A stretch of DNA of 64,000 nt. Source: Litorimonas sp. Its GTDB lineage: Bacteria > Pseudomonadota > Alphaproteobacteria > Caulobacterales > Maricaulaceae. Both the position numbers and the translations under genes were made by a program. This document shows, piece after piece, positions 53,103 to 62,762 of this stretch (position 1 is its first letter; each line of letters starts with the position of its first letter). The notes beneath the pieces were generated by a model. The model searched no databases. It saw nothing but the letters and a program-made list of their open reading frames with translations, and had not been told where the DNA came from. The stretch covers positions 124,001 through 188,000 of the forward strand of contig JAPYSU010000004.1 in NCBI GenBank assembly GCA_029936425.1. The letters are read 5' to 3'.

Positions 53103-54143
53103 ATGGCCCGAACATCTGAAAAACCGAATAAATTGGCAAAACGCGATAAGCGGGTCTTGGGCCTGATTGCCGTTGTGGCGCTTATCACTTTTTTTGGCGG
53201 TTTGGTTCTCGCCGCTTACGCCGCGGTGAATTACAAATATGAAACGCGCATGTCTTTGGATGAGCCCCGGGACCCGGTCGTTTTCGAAGTGCCTAAGGGC
53301 AGCGGTCTATCCTCCATTGCAACAAGACTTGAGGGACAGGATTTGGTTGAGAGCGCCTTCATTTTTAAACTCGTGACGAAAATGCGCGGCAATGAGGCGA
53401 ATTTCAAAGCCGGGGAGTTTCTCCTCACCCCCGGCGATCCGATGGCGAAAATCTATACGGATTTGGCCGAGGGGCAGGCCATTCTTTATCCGGTTACGAT
53501 TGCCGAAGGGCTTTCCAGTCGACAGGTTATGGCAACGCTGGATCTTGTCCCAACGCTCATTGATGATAATCCTCCGGTTCCGGCGGAAGGGACGCTTTTG
53601 CCCGAAACCTATCTTACGCCGCGGGATATGAAGCAGTCCGAATTAATTGCGAAAATGCAATCGGCTCAAAAGGAGGTTTTGGACACGCTCTGGGAAAACC
53701 GGGCCGCTGACCTTCCTGTTAAAACGAAAGCCGAGGCCATTACTTTGGCGTCTGTTGTTGAAAAGGAAACGGGCATTGGAAGTGAACGTGATGAAGTTGC
53801 CGGGGTCTTTGTGAACCGCCTTAATCGCGGCATGATGCTCCAATCCGATCCGACAATCATTTACGGAATTACGAAGGGATTGCCGATCGGCCGCCGCATT
53901 CGCCGAAGCGAAATTGATGCCCGAACAGACTGGAATACTTATCAAATGACAGGGCTACCCAAAACGCCGATTTGCAATCCGGGAAAAGAAGCCTTGGCCG
54001 CCGTGCTAAATCCGGCGAAGACGGATAATATTTATTTTGTCGCGGACGGCACCGGCGGACATGTATTTGCGACGTCTTTATCGCAGCATCAAAGAAATGT
54101 CGCGAAGTGGCGGGTTATACAGCGCCAGAGAGGGGAGCGGTAA
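53103..54143 (+). CDS. mltG: Endolytic murein transglycosylase MltG
   Basis: Cuts nascent glycan strands at the inner membrane and helps set their length. One N-terminal transmembrane helix (19-41) is followed by a LysM-like segment (VFEVPKGSGLSSIATRLEGQDLV) and the YceG catalytic domain with the Glu in LASVVEKETG and the closing NIYFVADGTGGHVFA. Length 346. It follows fabF by nine bases, the usual fabF-mltG linkage. Confidence 0.93.
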   Translation: MARTSEKPNKLAKRDKRVLGLIAVVALITFFGGLVLAAYAAVNYKYETRMSLDEPRDPVVFEVPKGSGLSSIATRLEGQDLVESAFIFKLVTKMRGNEANFKAGEFLLTPGDPMAKIYTDLAEGQAILYPVTIAEGLSSRQVMATLDLVPTLIDDNPPVPAEGTLLPETYLTPRDMKQSELIAKMQSAQKEVLDTLWENRAADLPVKTKAEAITLASVVEKETGIGSERDEVAGVFVNRLNRGMMLQSDPTIIYGITKGLPIGRRIRRSEIDARTDWNTYQMTGLPKTPICNPGKEALAAVLNPAKTDNIYFVADGTGGHVFATSLSQHQRNVAKWRVIQRQRGER

Positions 54144-54793
54144 TGAGTGAAAAGTTGAACGCCCTGAAACAAAACCGGCGGGGGTTGATGATAGTACTGT
54201 CTTCGCCTTCCGGCGCAGGTAAGACAACGCTGACTCGGAAATTGCTAGCAGAAAACGAAAACATGACCATGTCTGTTTCCGCGACAACCCGCGCGCCGCG
54301 CGGCGGCGAGGAAGAGGGCAAAGACTATTATTTTCTGTCCAAAACACAGTTTTCAGACATGGTGGCGGAAGACGATTTTCTGGAACATGCCAAGGTGTTC
54401 GATAATTTTTACGGGACGCCGAGACAGCCCGTCGAGACAGCGCTGGAAAGCGGCCGGGACGTTATCTTTGACATAGACTGGCAGGGCGCGCAGCAACTCG
54501 CGGAAGCCGCCGCAAATGATCTTGTAAAAATATTCATTCTTCCGCCCAATATGCAGGAGCTAGAAAGCCGTCTCCGGTCGCGCGCGCAGGACAGTGACAG
54601 CGTCATTGCCAAACGTATGAGCAAGGCCGAAACAGAAATCAGCCATTGGCCGGAATATGATTATGTCATTGTCAATGAAGATATTGAGACGGCGATGGAC
54701 GAACTCCGCGCTATTATCTCCGCCGAACGTATGCAGAGAAAACGCCAGTTCTGGCTGTCTGGATTTGTGAAAACCCTGATTAGTGGCGGGTAA
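54143..54793 (+). CDS. gmk: Guanylate kinase
   Basis: Phosphorylates GMP to GDP. The P-loop is SSPSGAGKTTLTRKL; the GMP-binding segment includes SATTRAPRGGEEEGKDYYF and FDIDWQGAQQL. The ATG at 54143 overlaps the mltG stop by one base and has AGGGGAG upstream, giving 216 residues; the longer frame starts inside mltG. Confidence 0.95.
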   Translation: MSEKLNALKQNRRGLMIVLSSPSGAGKTTLTRKLLAENENMTMSVSATTRAPRGGEEEGKDYYFLSKTQFSDMVAEDDFLEHAKVFDNFYGTPRQPVETALESGRDVIFDIDWQGAQQLAEAAANDLVKIFILPPNMQELESRLRSRAQDSDSVIAKRMSKAETEISHWPEYDYVIVNEDIETAMDELRAIISAERMQRKRQFWLSGFVKTLISGG

Positions 54794-54828
54794 AGACTTT
54801 TCTAACCCTCGGTCTTTAAAACAGGATA

Positions 54829-55611
54829 ATGATTGAGGGGATTTTCGCATTTATTTTCGGGTTTGCACTCGTTGCGACGCTTGTCGGGGCGTTGTGGCAG
54901 GAAGATGCGCTGAGTAGTATCCTCACCAAAGCAATGATCGCTCTGGTTAGTCTCGCCGCGTTTGGGTTTTTCAATCTTGAATTCGGCGACCCCGTAAAGG
55001 AATTTATACTCCTGGTGTTCAACGCCCTCAGCAACGATTTTTACTTTCTTTTAGGCGGCGGGGTCTGCGCGGTTGCCTGGGCCTTATACCGCGACGGAAC
55101 CTATCTGGATTGGTGGTCCTCGCTGCATCCTCAATCCGCGCCAACTGATTTTGCCCGCGCCGGAAAACCATCGGATTTTACAAACCGCAAATCTTTTTCT
55201 TACAGTTCGACGCTGATTGGAACCTCTACCCCCTTTCTTATGTCAGAGTTTGATCTGCGAACTCAAACCCTGGTCAAACTTGCCTATTTCGCGTTTAGCG
55301 ATACTTCGGCGCGCACGCTTTCCTTTTTGGAAGGGGCGCTGGGCGCGTCTAACGGGAAACGCCAGAAAGAACTTCAAAGACTTGTCGCGGGAATAAGAGC
55401 CAGACCTGATCTTCGCCGCACAGTCCATCCGTATTGGCGGGCCATAAACGGAAACCACGCCGCGGCGAGAAAGGTCTTTGGCGATCTTTGCCAGCTCGCA
55501 AAACAAACGGGCAATAGGGATCCGAAAACGATTGAACGTCTCGTGCGGGTCGGGCTCGCCCTTCGTCTCAGTCACGAAGATATGGGACGGGCTATCGCCT
55601 TGATCCGCTAA
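54829..55611 (+). CDS. Unknown membrane protein with a possible TerB-like helical domain
   Basis: The 260-residue product has three N-terminal hydrophobic segments (about 3-22, 31-48, 68-88). A polar linker follows, then an all-helical C-terminal domain (about 145-260) with FFSDTSARTL-like and FGDLCQLAKQTGNRDPKTIERLVRVGLALRLS patterns. This recalls the TerB-like domain before the J-domain in DjlA, but no J-domain follows. The match is weak. CAGGA precedes the ATG, and it converges on rsmA with stops adjoining. Confidence 0.5.
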   Translation: MIEGIFAFIFGFALVATLVGALWQEDALSSILTKAMIALVSLAAFGFFNLEFGDPVKEFILLVFNALSNDFYFLLGGGVCAVAWALYRDGTYLDWWSSLHPQSAPTDFARAGKPSDFTNRKSFSYSSTLIGTSTPFLMSEFDLRTQTLVKLAYFAFSDTSARTLSFLEGALGASNGKRQKELQRLVAGIRARPDLRRTVHPYWRAINGNHAAARKVFGDLCQLAKQTGNRDPKTIERLVRVGLALRLSHEDMGRAIALIR

Positions 55612-56448
55612 CTACGCTTTCAGGATATCCGCGAGTTTCTGAAAGTCGGAGACGGGCAGGGTTTCCGGCCTTAATTGCGGATCAATTTCGGCTTTCTCTA
55701 ACCATTCTGTGGCGGTCATACCGTGTTTCTTGGCAAAGCTTTTCAGCGAAACCCGGAGCATTTTCCGCCTCTGCCCAAAGGCGGCCTGGGTGACCTGACC
55801 TAGGAGTTTCAGGTCTGGATAGCTTTGACCGTCGGCCAAAGGGTGCATCACAACGACGGCGCTGTCGACTTTGGGCGGCGGGGTGAAGGCGCGGGCGGGA
55901 ATATCAAAGGCCATATGGCAATCGGCGACGCTTTGGCAAAGAACGGCGAGACGGCCATAGGCATTCTCGCCCGGCGCGGCGCAGACCCGCTCCGCGACTT
56001 CTTTCTGAAACATCAAAACCATCTGGTCCCAGAAACGGGGCGTTTCCGTGACCCAATTAATGAGCATTTTGGTGCCGACATTATAGGGCAGGTTGGCGAC
56101 AATTTTTCGCGGCGCGGAAATGTTTGTGGCGATATCGAATTTCAGCGCGTCGCCTTTGATAACAGAGAGCCTGTCGCCGCTGGCGCGGCCAATATCGGCG
56201 AGGGCGGGCAGGAAACGCTCATCCATTTCGATAACGGTCACAGAGGCCGCTTCATTGACTAAAAGCGCGCGGGTCAGACCGCCGGGGCCGGGGCCGATTT
56301 CGACAACATTCACGCCTTCCAGAGGGGTTGCCAGCCGCGCGATCTTATCCGTGAGGTTCATATCCAACAGAAAGTGCTGGCCGAGTTTCTTATTCGCGCC
56401 GAGGTCATAGTCGCGCACGACCTCGGTCAGGGAAGGAAGATTATCCAT
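55612..56448 (-). CDS. rsmA: 16S rRNA (adenine1518/1519-N6)-dimethyltransferase
   Basis: Dimethylates two adenines in the 3' hairpin of 16S rRNA (KsgA). The SAM-binding VVEIGPGPGGLTRALL and catalytic NLPYNVGT are intact, after the N-terminal KKLGQHFLLD. The start MDNLPSL at 56448 gives 278 residues; the 122-codon extension upstream runs through pdxA out of frame. It overlaps pdxA by eight bases in the conserved surA-pdxA-rsmA run. Confidence 0.95.
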   Translation of the reverse strand: MDNLPSLTEVVRDYDLGANKKLGQHFLLDMNLTDKIARLATPLEGVNVVEIGPGPGGLTRALLVNEAASVTVIEMDERFLPALADIGRASGDRLSVIKGDALKFDIATNISAPRKIVANLPYNVGTKMLINWVTETPRFWDQMVLMFQKEVAERVCAAPGENAYGRLAVLCQSVADCHMAFDIPARAFTPPPKVDSAVVVMHPLADGQSYPDLKLLGQVTQAAFGQRRKMLRVSLKSFAKKHGMTATEWLEKAEIDPQLRPETLPVSDFQKLADILKA

Positions 56449-57457
56449 GTAAGTAAGCCCGTCGATGATCGGCGATTTGGCGCGCTGTGCGGATAGCGGC
56501 GATGAGGCTATCGGCTCTCGCGCGGTTTTGTCCGGCAATGCCAAAGGCGGTGCCGTGATCAGGCGAGGTGCGCACAATCGGCAGGCCGAGCGTGATATTG
56601 ACGCCGCCGTGGAAATCCAGAGTTTTGACCGGGATAAGGCCCTGGTCGTGATACATGGCCAGGACGGCGTCGTAATCTTCACGGGCCTCGGCGTGGAAAA
56701 GTGTGTCGGCAGGTTGGGCTTTACTCGCCTTAATGCCTTCGGCGCGAAGGGCGCGGGCGGCGGGATTAATAATCTCGATTTCCTCCCGGCCCAGCATTCC
56801 GTTTTCGCCGGCATGAGGATTAAGTCCGGTCAGGCTGAGACGGGGGTGCGGAATACCAAAATCACATTTCAGCGCCCCGTCCATAACGCGGGCATTGCGA
56901 ATAATGGCGTCAGAGGAAAGCGTTTTAACCGCCTCTTTCAAGGCGAGATGAACCGTGGCCAAACCGACACGGAGACCGCCGCCGGATAACATCATGACGG
57001 GGCCGCGCGCATAGGGGGCGGCGTGGCCTTCGGTCAATTGTCCAAGATATTCCGTATGGCCGGGGAACTTGAAACCCGCTTTGTACAAAACATCCTTGGA
57101 GATGGGATTGGTGACAAGGCCATCGGCTTTGCCCGACAGGCAGCGAGAGACGGCGCGTTCAATACTTTCTGTAACGGCCAAAGCGTGGTCGGGATCAGGC
57201 TCACCCGGCTCTGCCACCCGCCCCTCAATAGGAAGAATAGGAAGCCCTTCGCGGAAAACGTCCGCAGCCTCATCGCAGTCCTCGATCTCGATTAAATTGT
57301 GATCAAAGCTTTCATTGGCGCGTTCCATGACGCGCGGCGTCGCCATGACGGCAAAGGCATATTCCGGATCATATCGCAGAGCCGCCCAGGCTTTTAAGGT
57401 AATCTCAGGCCCAATGCCCGCTGGGTCGCCCATACTCAGTAAGAGAGGGGCGGCCAT
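56441..57457 (-). CDS. pdxA: 4-hydroxythreonine-4-phosphate dehydrogenase
   Basis: NAD-dependent step of DXP-dependent pyridoxal phosphate synthesis, which shares the precursor DXP with the dxr pathway at the start of the window. The opening LSMGDPAGIGPEITLKA and the metal-site histidines in GHTEYLGQL, NPHAGENG and MYHDQGLIPVK are present. Length is 338. Confidence 0.95.
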   Translation of the reverse strand: MAAPLLLSMGDPAGIGPEITLKAWAALRYDPEYAFAVMATPRVMERANESFDHNLIEIEDCDEAADVFREGLPILPIEGRVAEPGEPDPDHALAVTESIERAVSRCLSGKADGLVTNPISKDVLYKAGFKFPGHTEYLGQLTEGHAAPYARGPVMMLSGGGLRVGLATVHLALKEAVKTLSSDAIIRNARVMDGALKCDFGIPHPRLSLTGLNPHAGENGMLGREEIEIINPAARALRAEGIKASKAQPADTLFHAEAREDYDAVLAMYHDQGLIPVKTLDFHGGVNITLGLPIVRTSPDHGTAFGIAGQNRARADSLIAAIRTARQIADHRRAYLHG

Positions 57458-57462
57458 ATAAG

Positions 57463-58713
57463 CTAACGAACGACGACGGTAGATTTACGCCGTATATCCC
57501 GAAGCGCCCGACGTGACGCCTGAGCGAGTTGCTGTTCCATCAAACGGTTTTCAACATCATCCCGGGTCGGAATATCCTCGCCGGTGGCTTGGCGATCACA
57601 AACCATGATGGAAGCTGCGCCGTTTGGCCGGGCAATCGGATCGGACAAATTGCCCACATCCGTAGACGCCAGAATATCAACCAGTTCAGGGGTGAGTTCG
57701 CTGGCTTTCAGCTCGCCCATATCCGCCTGCTTGACGCCTTCGACAGCGTCTACATCATCTTTCAGTGTGTCGCAGGACGTCAGGCTGTCTTTCAGCGCGA
57801 TGAGGCGGGTTTTGGCCGCTTCTGTTTCGACGTCGGAAATATTGACCTGTTTGAGGCGGTAAAGCGTATCGGCTTTGGACACTTTTGTTTCAATCAGGGC
57901 AACGACATAAACGCCGCCGGGGACTGTAATAGGCTGAGAGACTCCGCCAGGTTCCATTTCCGTAATAACCGCGTCAATTTCCGGACGAAGCTCGCCTTCA
58001 TGAACCCAACCCACATCACCGCCTTTGACAGCGCTGGGAGCGGAAGAAAATTGCTGCGCGAGAAGCGGGAAAGGGGCGCCGCCTTCGACTTGTTCGATCA
58101 TGGCATTGGCGCCTTCCATCGCGCCGTCCATTCCGCCGATTTCAGGGGTGGCTTCGATGAAGATTTCGGCCACGCGGAAGCTCGGTTTATCGGCATTGGC
58201 GGTCAGGCGGTTCAGCGTTTCATTGATTTGGTCATCTGAAATGCGGATCCGGGATCCGTATAGGCCATTTACAATGCGCTGCCAGGCAATTTCAGAGCGA
58301 ACCTGATCGCGCAGCGTTTCAATGGACACGCCGGCGGAGGCCAATCTGGAGACAACTTCGTTCGGGTCCAGACCATTCCGTCCAATCAGGCGGGCAACGG
58401 ATTGATTAACTTCTTCGTCGGATATTGTCTGTTCATATTTGGCAGATTCCTGCATCTGTAAATGCTCGTCGACCAAATTGCGAAGCGCCTGCTGTTGAAG
58501 GCGCTGTAAACTTTCTTCATCGCGCTGAGCCCCGGTTGTCGCCAGCATAAACATAACGCGCTGACGAAGGTCGTAGGTTGAGACGATATCGCTGTTCACG
58601 ACGGCCGCAATGCCGTGGCCTGGCACTTGAGCTTGCGCCGTTGCAGCGAAGCCCGTGAGCAGGGCCGCGCCGAGCAAGAGATTTTTAAAAGTTTTGGTCA
58701 TTTTGGCCGTCAT
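57463..58713 (-). CDS. surA: Periplasmic chaperone/PPIase SurA
   Basis: Guides outer-membrane proteins to BamA. The signal peptide is 1-28 (ATAQA then QVPG); the SurA N-domain starts with GIAAVVNSDIVSTYDLRQR. One parvulin-like domain around 185-285 includes FSSAPSAVKGGDVGWVHEGEL. The C-terminal swap helix is present. Length 416. Upstream, the 158-base gap to lptG contains no lptD, which normally lies there. Confidence 0.92.
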   Translation of the reverse strand: MTAKMTKTFKNLLLGAALLTGFAATAQAQVPGHGIAAVVNSDIVSTYDLRQRVMFMLATTGAQRDEESLQRLQQQALRNLVDEHLQMQESAKYEQTISDEEVNQSVARLIGRNGLDPNEVVSRLASAGVSIETLRDQVRSEIAWQRIVNGLYGSRIRISDDQINETLNRLTANADKPSFRVAEIFIEATPEIGGMDGAMEGANAMIEQVEGGAPFPLLAQQFSSAPSAVKGGDVGWVHEGELRPEIDAVITEMEPGGVSQPITVPGGVYVVALIETKVSKADTLYRLKQVNISDVETEAAKTRLIALKDSLTSCDTLKDDVDAVEGVKQADMGELKASELTPELVDILASTDVGNLSDPIARPNGAASIMVCDRQATGEDIPTRDDVENRLMEQQLAQASRRALRDIRRKSTVVVR

Positions 58714-58871
58714 AAATTTATCCAGCTTGTGTTTTCGCGCTTATACGACTTTCAGCTTTAAAGGCAATTCTTACGCTGTTTTCTTACAAATTAAGTCTAA
58801 CGCGCCTATGGGGGGCGGCGTGTTAAATTTCGGTCAGATTGCAGATGTCAACTGCGCCCGCTTCCGACGGA
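58714..58871. other. Gap where lptD would be expected
   Basis: 158 bases between the surA start and the lptG stop contain no ORF of useful length on the minus strand and no trace of the beta-barrel protein LptD. The surA promoter is presumably here; AATTCTTACG and TATACG-like hexamers are visible but no clear pair. Confidence 0.5.
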
Positions 58872-59978
58872 TTAACCATCCTCAATTTTAGACAGATAAC
58901 TTATGCCTGTCAGCAAAACAAAGAGGGGGACCGACCACGCGGCCAAGGCGACAGGAATCAGCGCGACTTCTCCGAAAGCGCTCACCATAGAGTCGGCAAA
59001 ATAGACGCCAAACCCTAGTGCCGCCCCGGTAATGAGAAGGCGAAGCGTGCCGCCTTCACGCGTAAGGTGCGTTGACACGCCCGCCGCGATAAAAGTCATG
59101 GCAATCAGCATGATGGGCAGAGCCAGAAGTTTATTAAACTGCATCCGAAAGACGAGAGCCGAAAATCCCGCCTGTTCATTTTTTTTAATTGCCGAAGGCA
59201 GCGACCAAAATGGCGGCGCCACTTTGTTATCTCCGATTTCATCGAGCTGTTTCACGGTTATCTCGGTGGGTAAGGATATGGTGTCCTGAGTTTGGGTAAT
59301 TTCTCCGGGCGCGTTTTCAGTGACATTTGATAATTGCCAATAACCCTGTGTGACCAAACGGGCCTCTTGCGCGTCAAAGCGGCGGCTAAAGACGGTGCGT
59401 CCGGTCGCATCAAGCGAGAGTTGGTAAAAACTCGGATTGGTGAGTGTTTTAGACTCAGGCTCAACCTTGTCGGCGCGAATGACAGTTTGCATCGTCTCAT
59501 TACCCTCTCGCAGCCAGACGGTTTTCCCTTCGGAGGATGACTGGCCTCCATAACTGTCGCTGAGCAAATCATATTGGCTCATCATGTTCGAGGCGAGCGG
59601 ATTGAAAAGAAGAGACCAGATAAGCCCCAATAGCGCCGTCACCGCAATCACCGGGAGAAGAAACCGCCAAGCAGAGACGCCTGAGGCGCGCATGACGATC
59701 AGCTCGCTGCGTCGGTTTAGTCCGTAAAGGGCCCCCATAACGCCAAATAGAACGACAAAGGGAATGGTTTGTTCGATCAGTTTCGGAGCTTTTAACAGGG
59801 TTAGGTAGGCCAGCTGGAAGGAGGATATATCCGTATCACTGCCAATATTACGGCTGCCCTCGACAAAATCGACGAGCATGATGATGCCGGTGACAATCAG
59901 AAAGGCGATGGTCAGCGAGCGAATAACCCTCATCGCGATATAGCGGTTTAATGTGGCGCGGGTGAGCAGGGTTTTCAT
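58872..59978 (-). CDS. lptG: LPS export ABC transporter permease LptG
   Basis: With LptF forms the membrane core of the LptB2FG transporter that extracts lipopolysaccharide from the inner membrane. Six helices (three before and three after a periplasmic jellyroll domain at about 130-255) and the conserved GLNRRSELIVMRASGVSAWRF are seen. Length 368. ATGA overlap with lptF. Confidence 0.93.
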   Translation of the reverse strand: MKTLLTRATLNRYIAMRVIRSLTIAFLIVTGIIMLVDFVEGSRNIGSDTDISSFQLAYLTLLKAPKLIEQTIPFVVLFGVMGALYGLNRRSELIVMRASGVSAWRFLLPVIAVTALLGLIWSLLFNPLASNMMSQYDLLSDSYGGQSSSEGKTVWLREGNETMQTVIRADKVEPESKTLTNPSFYQLSLDATGRTVFSRRFDAQEARLVTQGYWQLSNVTENAPGEITQTQDTISLPTEITVKQLDEIGDNKVAPPFWSLPSAIKKNEQAGFSALVFRMQFNKLLALPIMLIAMTFIAAGVSTHLTREGGTLRLLITGAALGFGVYFADSMVSAFGEVALIPVALAAWSVPLFVLLTGISYLSKIEDG

Positions 59979-61132
59979 GATATAACCGCCTGATGCTCTT
60001 TGGCCTGGCGGGCATATTCACGTGCGCGTCTGGCGCGGCCAATTGATCGCACGCGTTTGCGCCTTAGTAGATAATAAGTGCAATAAGCCGTGACGAGAAC
60101 AGGTATCAAATATTGAACGATATTCAGTATTCGGTCTGACTCAGCGGCCGACGCCACACCAAATCCCGAGAGGCGGATCACAAAGCCAAGAAAGGCACAG
60201 ATTGCAATGCGCCGCCCATAACCGAGGCGCAGGTGTTCACCTCTGACCATGAAACATAGGGCCAGTAAAACCAAAGCAATATTATATATCGGGGCGGAGA
60301 GCCGTGCATGTCCTTCGGCGGCGAGTTCGCGTTTGAATTTACGGTTCGCAAATTCTCGCGGATCGGGCCGTAATAGCTCATGAAGAAAACGGTCAGATGT
60401 CTTTAGTCTGAGGACATTATCCATGGCCATCACATCGGAGAGATCAATGACATAATCCTCAAATTCAATGACATCCAGAGATCCGTCATCCAGTTTTTGC
60501 TGAACGCTGCCGTCTTTCAGGGTCAGGACGACCTGGGAGGTATTCCGCTGAACTTCACCGGATTTTGCCGTATGCGTCGTGATATTGTCAGGGTCCCGGG
60601 CGTCATGGATCATGACATCCTTCAATGAGCTGTCGGCCCCGATTTCCCGGGCGTAAACGGTCAGTCCCGGTGAAGGCGTTACGAAGTCACCTGCCTGCAC
60701 CATTTGCGACGCAATATCCGTGCGAACTTTCAGAATTTCCGCTCGCATCTGACGAAAGGACAGCGGCTGGATAACCAGATTGATAATCAGATGGGCAATC
60801 AGGGCGTAAGCGCCAAGCCTGACCACAGGCGAGGCAATCTGCCAGGGCGAAAAGCCGGAGGCTTTGGCGACGATAAGTTCCGAGTCGGAATTTAACCGAT
60901 TTAGGGCATAAAGCGCCGCCATAAACACGGAAAGCGGCATGATAATGGAAATAAGCTGCGGGAGCGCCAAGAATGTTATCTTGAGAAAAGTCAGGGCGGA
61001 TTGCCGGTTCTCAACGACAAGATCAAGAGTCTGAAGGCTCTGAGTGAGCAGCGCCAAGCCGGCAAGGGCCGCCAGGGACAGTAATAATGGCCAAAGGGCC
61101 TGTGTCCAGAAATAGCGTTGCAGCAGCGTCAT
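59975..61132 (-). CDS. lptF: LPS export ABC transporter permease LptF
   Basis: Partner of LptG. The same topology of three plus three helices with a periplasmic beta-domain; ALYALNRLNSDSELIVAKASGFS is the coupling-helix region facing LptB. Length 385 with a basic cytoplasmic tail (KRVRSIGRARRAREYARQ). It is divergent from pepA across 154 bases. Confidence 0.93.
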   Translation of the reverse strand: MTLLQRYFWTQALWPLLLSLAALAGLALLTQSLQTLDLVVENRQSALTFLKITFLALPQLISIIMPLSVFMAALYALNRLNSDSELIVAKASGFSPWQIASPVVRLGAYALIAHLIINLVIQPLSFRQMRAEILKVRTDIASQMVQAGDFVTPSPGLTVYAREIGADSSLKDVMIHDARDPDNITTHTAKSGEVQRNTSQVVLTLKDGSVQQKLDDGSLDVIEFEDYVIDLSDVMAMDNVLRLKTSDRFLHELLRPDPREFANRKFKRELAAEGHARLSAPIYNIALVLLALCFMVRGEHLRLGYGRRIAICAFLGFVIRLSGFGVASAAESDRILNIVQYLIPVLVTAYCTYYLLRRKRVRSIGRARRAREYARQAKEHQAVIS

Positions 61133-61241
61133 TCTTACTCTTGTTGTTCGACTTATATGTTAATTGAGGTACAGATATGATATTTGCACCGCTTTGCCCT
61201 TCTAATCTGATGAGGCGTAAGTTACTAGCGTTCAACAACTA

Positions 61242-61247
61242 TATAAT
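61242..61247 (+). promoter_or_regulatory. Candidate -10 element of pepA
   Basis: A perfect TATAAT lies 39 bases before the GTG start of pepA in the lptF-pepA divergent spacer. The -35 position holds only a weak match (GTTACT, 15 bases away). Confidence 0.35.
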
Positions 61248-61286
61248 CCGTAATACATTTTGACGAAAATCGTCAGAGGAGTTTCC

Positions 61287-62762
61287 GTGAAAGTCAGCTT
61301 TACCGCCAATAAACCCGTATCATCCGGCACTGCGATCATTTTTGTCGCTAAAGATTTAAAGATGGAGGGGGCCGGAAAAGCTTACCGGGAGACAGCCCCG
61401 ACGAATTTTGATGCCGCCGTAAAGGCCGCCAATTTCAAAGCCGAATCAGGAAAAATGTTCGAGACATTCGTTATGAGCGGCGACAAAGCCGTGCGCGTTA
61501 TCGTCGTTGGGACAGGCGACGACGAAAAACCGGACTATGAACTCCTCACAGCGAAGGCCGTCAAACGCCTTCTGCCGGCGGGCGAAACAACTCTCACCGT
61601 GCATATGAATTCAGAAGCCACCGCAGATGATGCGGCCCGGGCGGCTGTTGGCGCGCGCCTTGCCGCTTACCGCTTTGACGCGCATAAAACCAAAGCGACC
61701 TTGACGAAAACCAAACAGATAAAGACTTTGAACATTGCTGCGAATGATGAATCCGCCGCAAAAGACTCCTATGAAAATTATCACGGCCCGGTTTGCGATG
61801 GCCAGCTCTATGCCCGCGATTTGGTCAACACGCCCTCCAATGTCTTGTTTCCCAAAGCCTATGCCGCGAAAATCAAAGAGCTTGAAAGCATTGGCCTGAG
61901 AGTTGAAATTCTAGGCGAGAAAGAAATGAAAGATCTCGGCATGAACGCCTTCCTCGGCGTGGGTGTGGGCTCCGGCCGGGAATCACAATTTGCTATCATG
62001 TATTGGGACGGCGGCAAGAAAGACGATAAGCCGACAGCGCTTATCGGGAAAGGCGTGACGTTTGATTCAGGCGGGATTTCTCTTAAACCCGGAAATAATA
62101 TGTGGGACATGAAAGGCGATATGGGCGGCTCGGCGGCTGTCGTCGGCGCCATGATTGGTCTGGCAAAACGCAAGGCCAGAGCCAATGTTGTGGGCCTCGT
62201 CGGTCTCGTCGAGAATATGCCTGACGGTAAAGCGCAGAACCCCGGCGATATTGTGACCTCTATGTCAGGGCAGACAATCGACGTTCAAAACACCGACGCG
62301 GAAGGCCGCTTGGTTCTCTGTGACGTGCTGCATTACACGGTGACAAAAATCAAACCGACGGCGATGATTGACCTGGCCACACTGACAGGCGCGATCATTA
62401 CCTCTCTCGGTCATGAACATGCCGGACTGTTTTCCAATAATGACAAGCTCGCCAAGCAAATCATGACGGCGTCAGAGACCACCACAGAGAAGACCTGGCG
62501 TCTGCCTCTGGCCAAGGAATATGACAAGCTGCTCGATAGCCCCTTTGCGGATATGAAAAATATCGGCGGTCCGACAGCCGGATCCATTACAGCGGCTCAG
62601 TTCCTGCAACGCTTTGTCGGCAAGGACACACCCTGGGCGCATTTGGACATCGCCGGAATGGGGATGAAAAACACCCGCAATGATCCGCGCGAGACGACAT
62701 TTGGCACCGGATTCGGGGCCCGTCTGCTCAACCGCTGGATTGCGGATAATTACGAAGGCTAA
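61287..62762 (+). CDS. pepA: Leucyl (cytosol) aminopeptidase PepA
   Basis: M17 metallopeptidase that removes N-terminal residues; also a DNA-binding accessory factor in some bacteria. Metal and catalytic residues lie in IGKGVTFDSGGISLKP, WDMKGDMGGSAAV and NTDAEGRLVLCD. The GTG at 61287 follows AGAGGAG by five bases and is preferred over the in-frame TTG at 61260; the product has 491 residues. It overlaps holC by one base. Confidence 0.95.
   Translation: MKVSFTANKPVSSGTAIIFVAKDLKMEGAGKAYRETAPTNFDAAVKAANFKAESGKMFETFVMSGDKAVRVIVVGTGDDEKPDYELLTAKAVKRLLPAGETTLTVHMNSEATADDAARAAVGARLAAYRFDAHKTKATLTKTKQIKTLNIAANDESAAKDSYENYHGPVCDGQLYARDLVNTPSNVLFPKAYAAKIKELESIGLRVEILGEKEMKDLGMNAFLGVGVGSGRESQFAIMYWDGGKKDDKPTALIGKGVTFDSGGISLKPGNNMWDMKGDMGGSAAVVGAMIGLAKRKARANVVGLVGLVENMPDGKAQNPGDIVTSMSGQTIDVQNTDAEGRLVLCDVLHYTVTKIKPTAMIDLATLTGAIITSLGHEHAGLFSNNDKLAKQIMTASETTTEKTWRLPLAKEYDKLLDSPFADMKNIGGPTAGSITAAQFLQRFVGKDTPWAHLDIAGMGMKNTRNDPRETTFGTGFGARLLNRWIADNYEG

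Noticed and set aside
56449..56814. 122-codon N-terminal extension of rsmA
   Set aside because: It lies wholly within pdxA in another frame; the KsgA family begins close to MDNLPSL.
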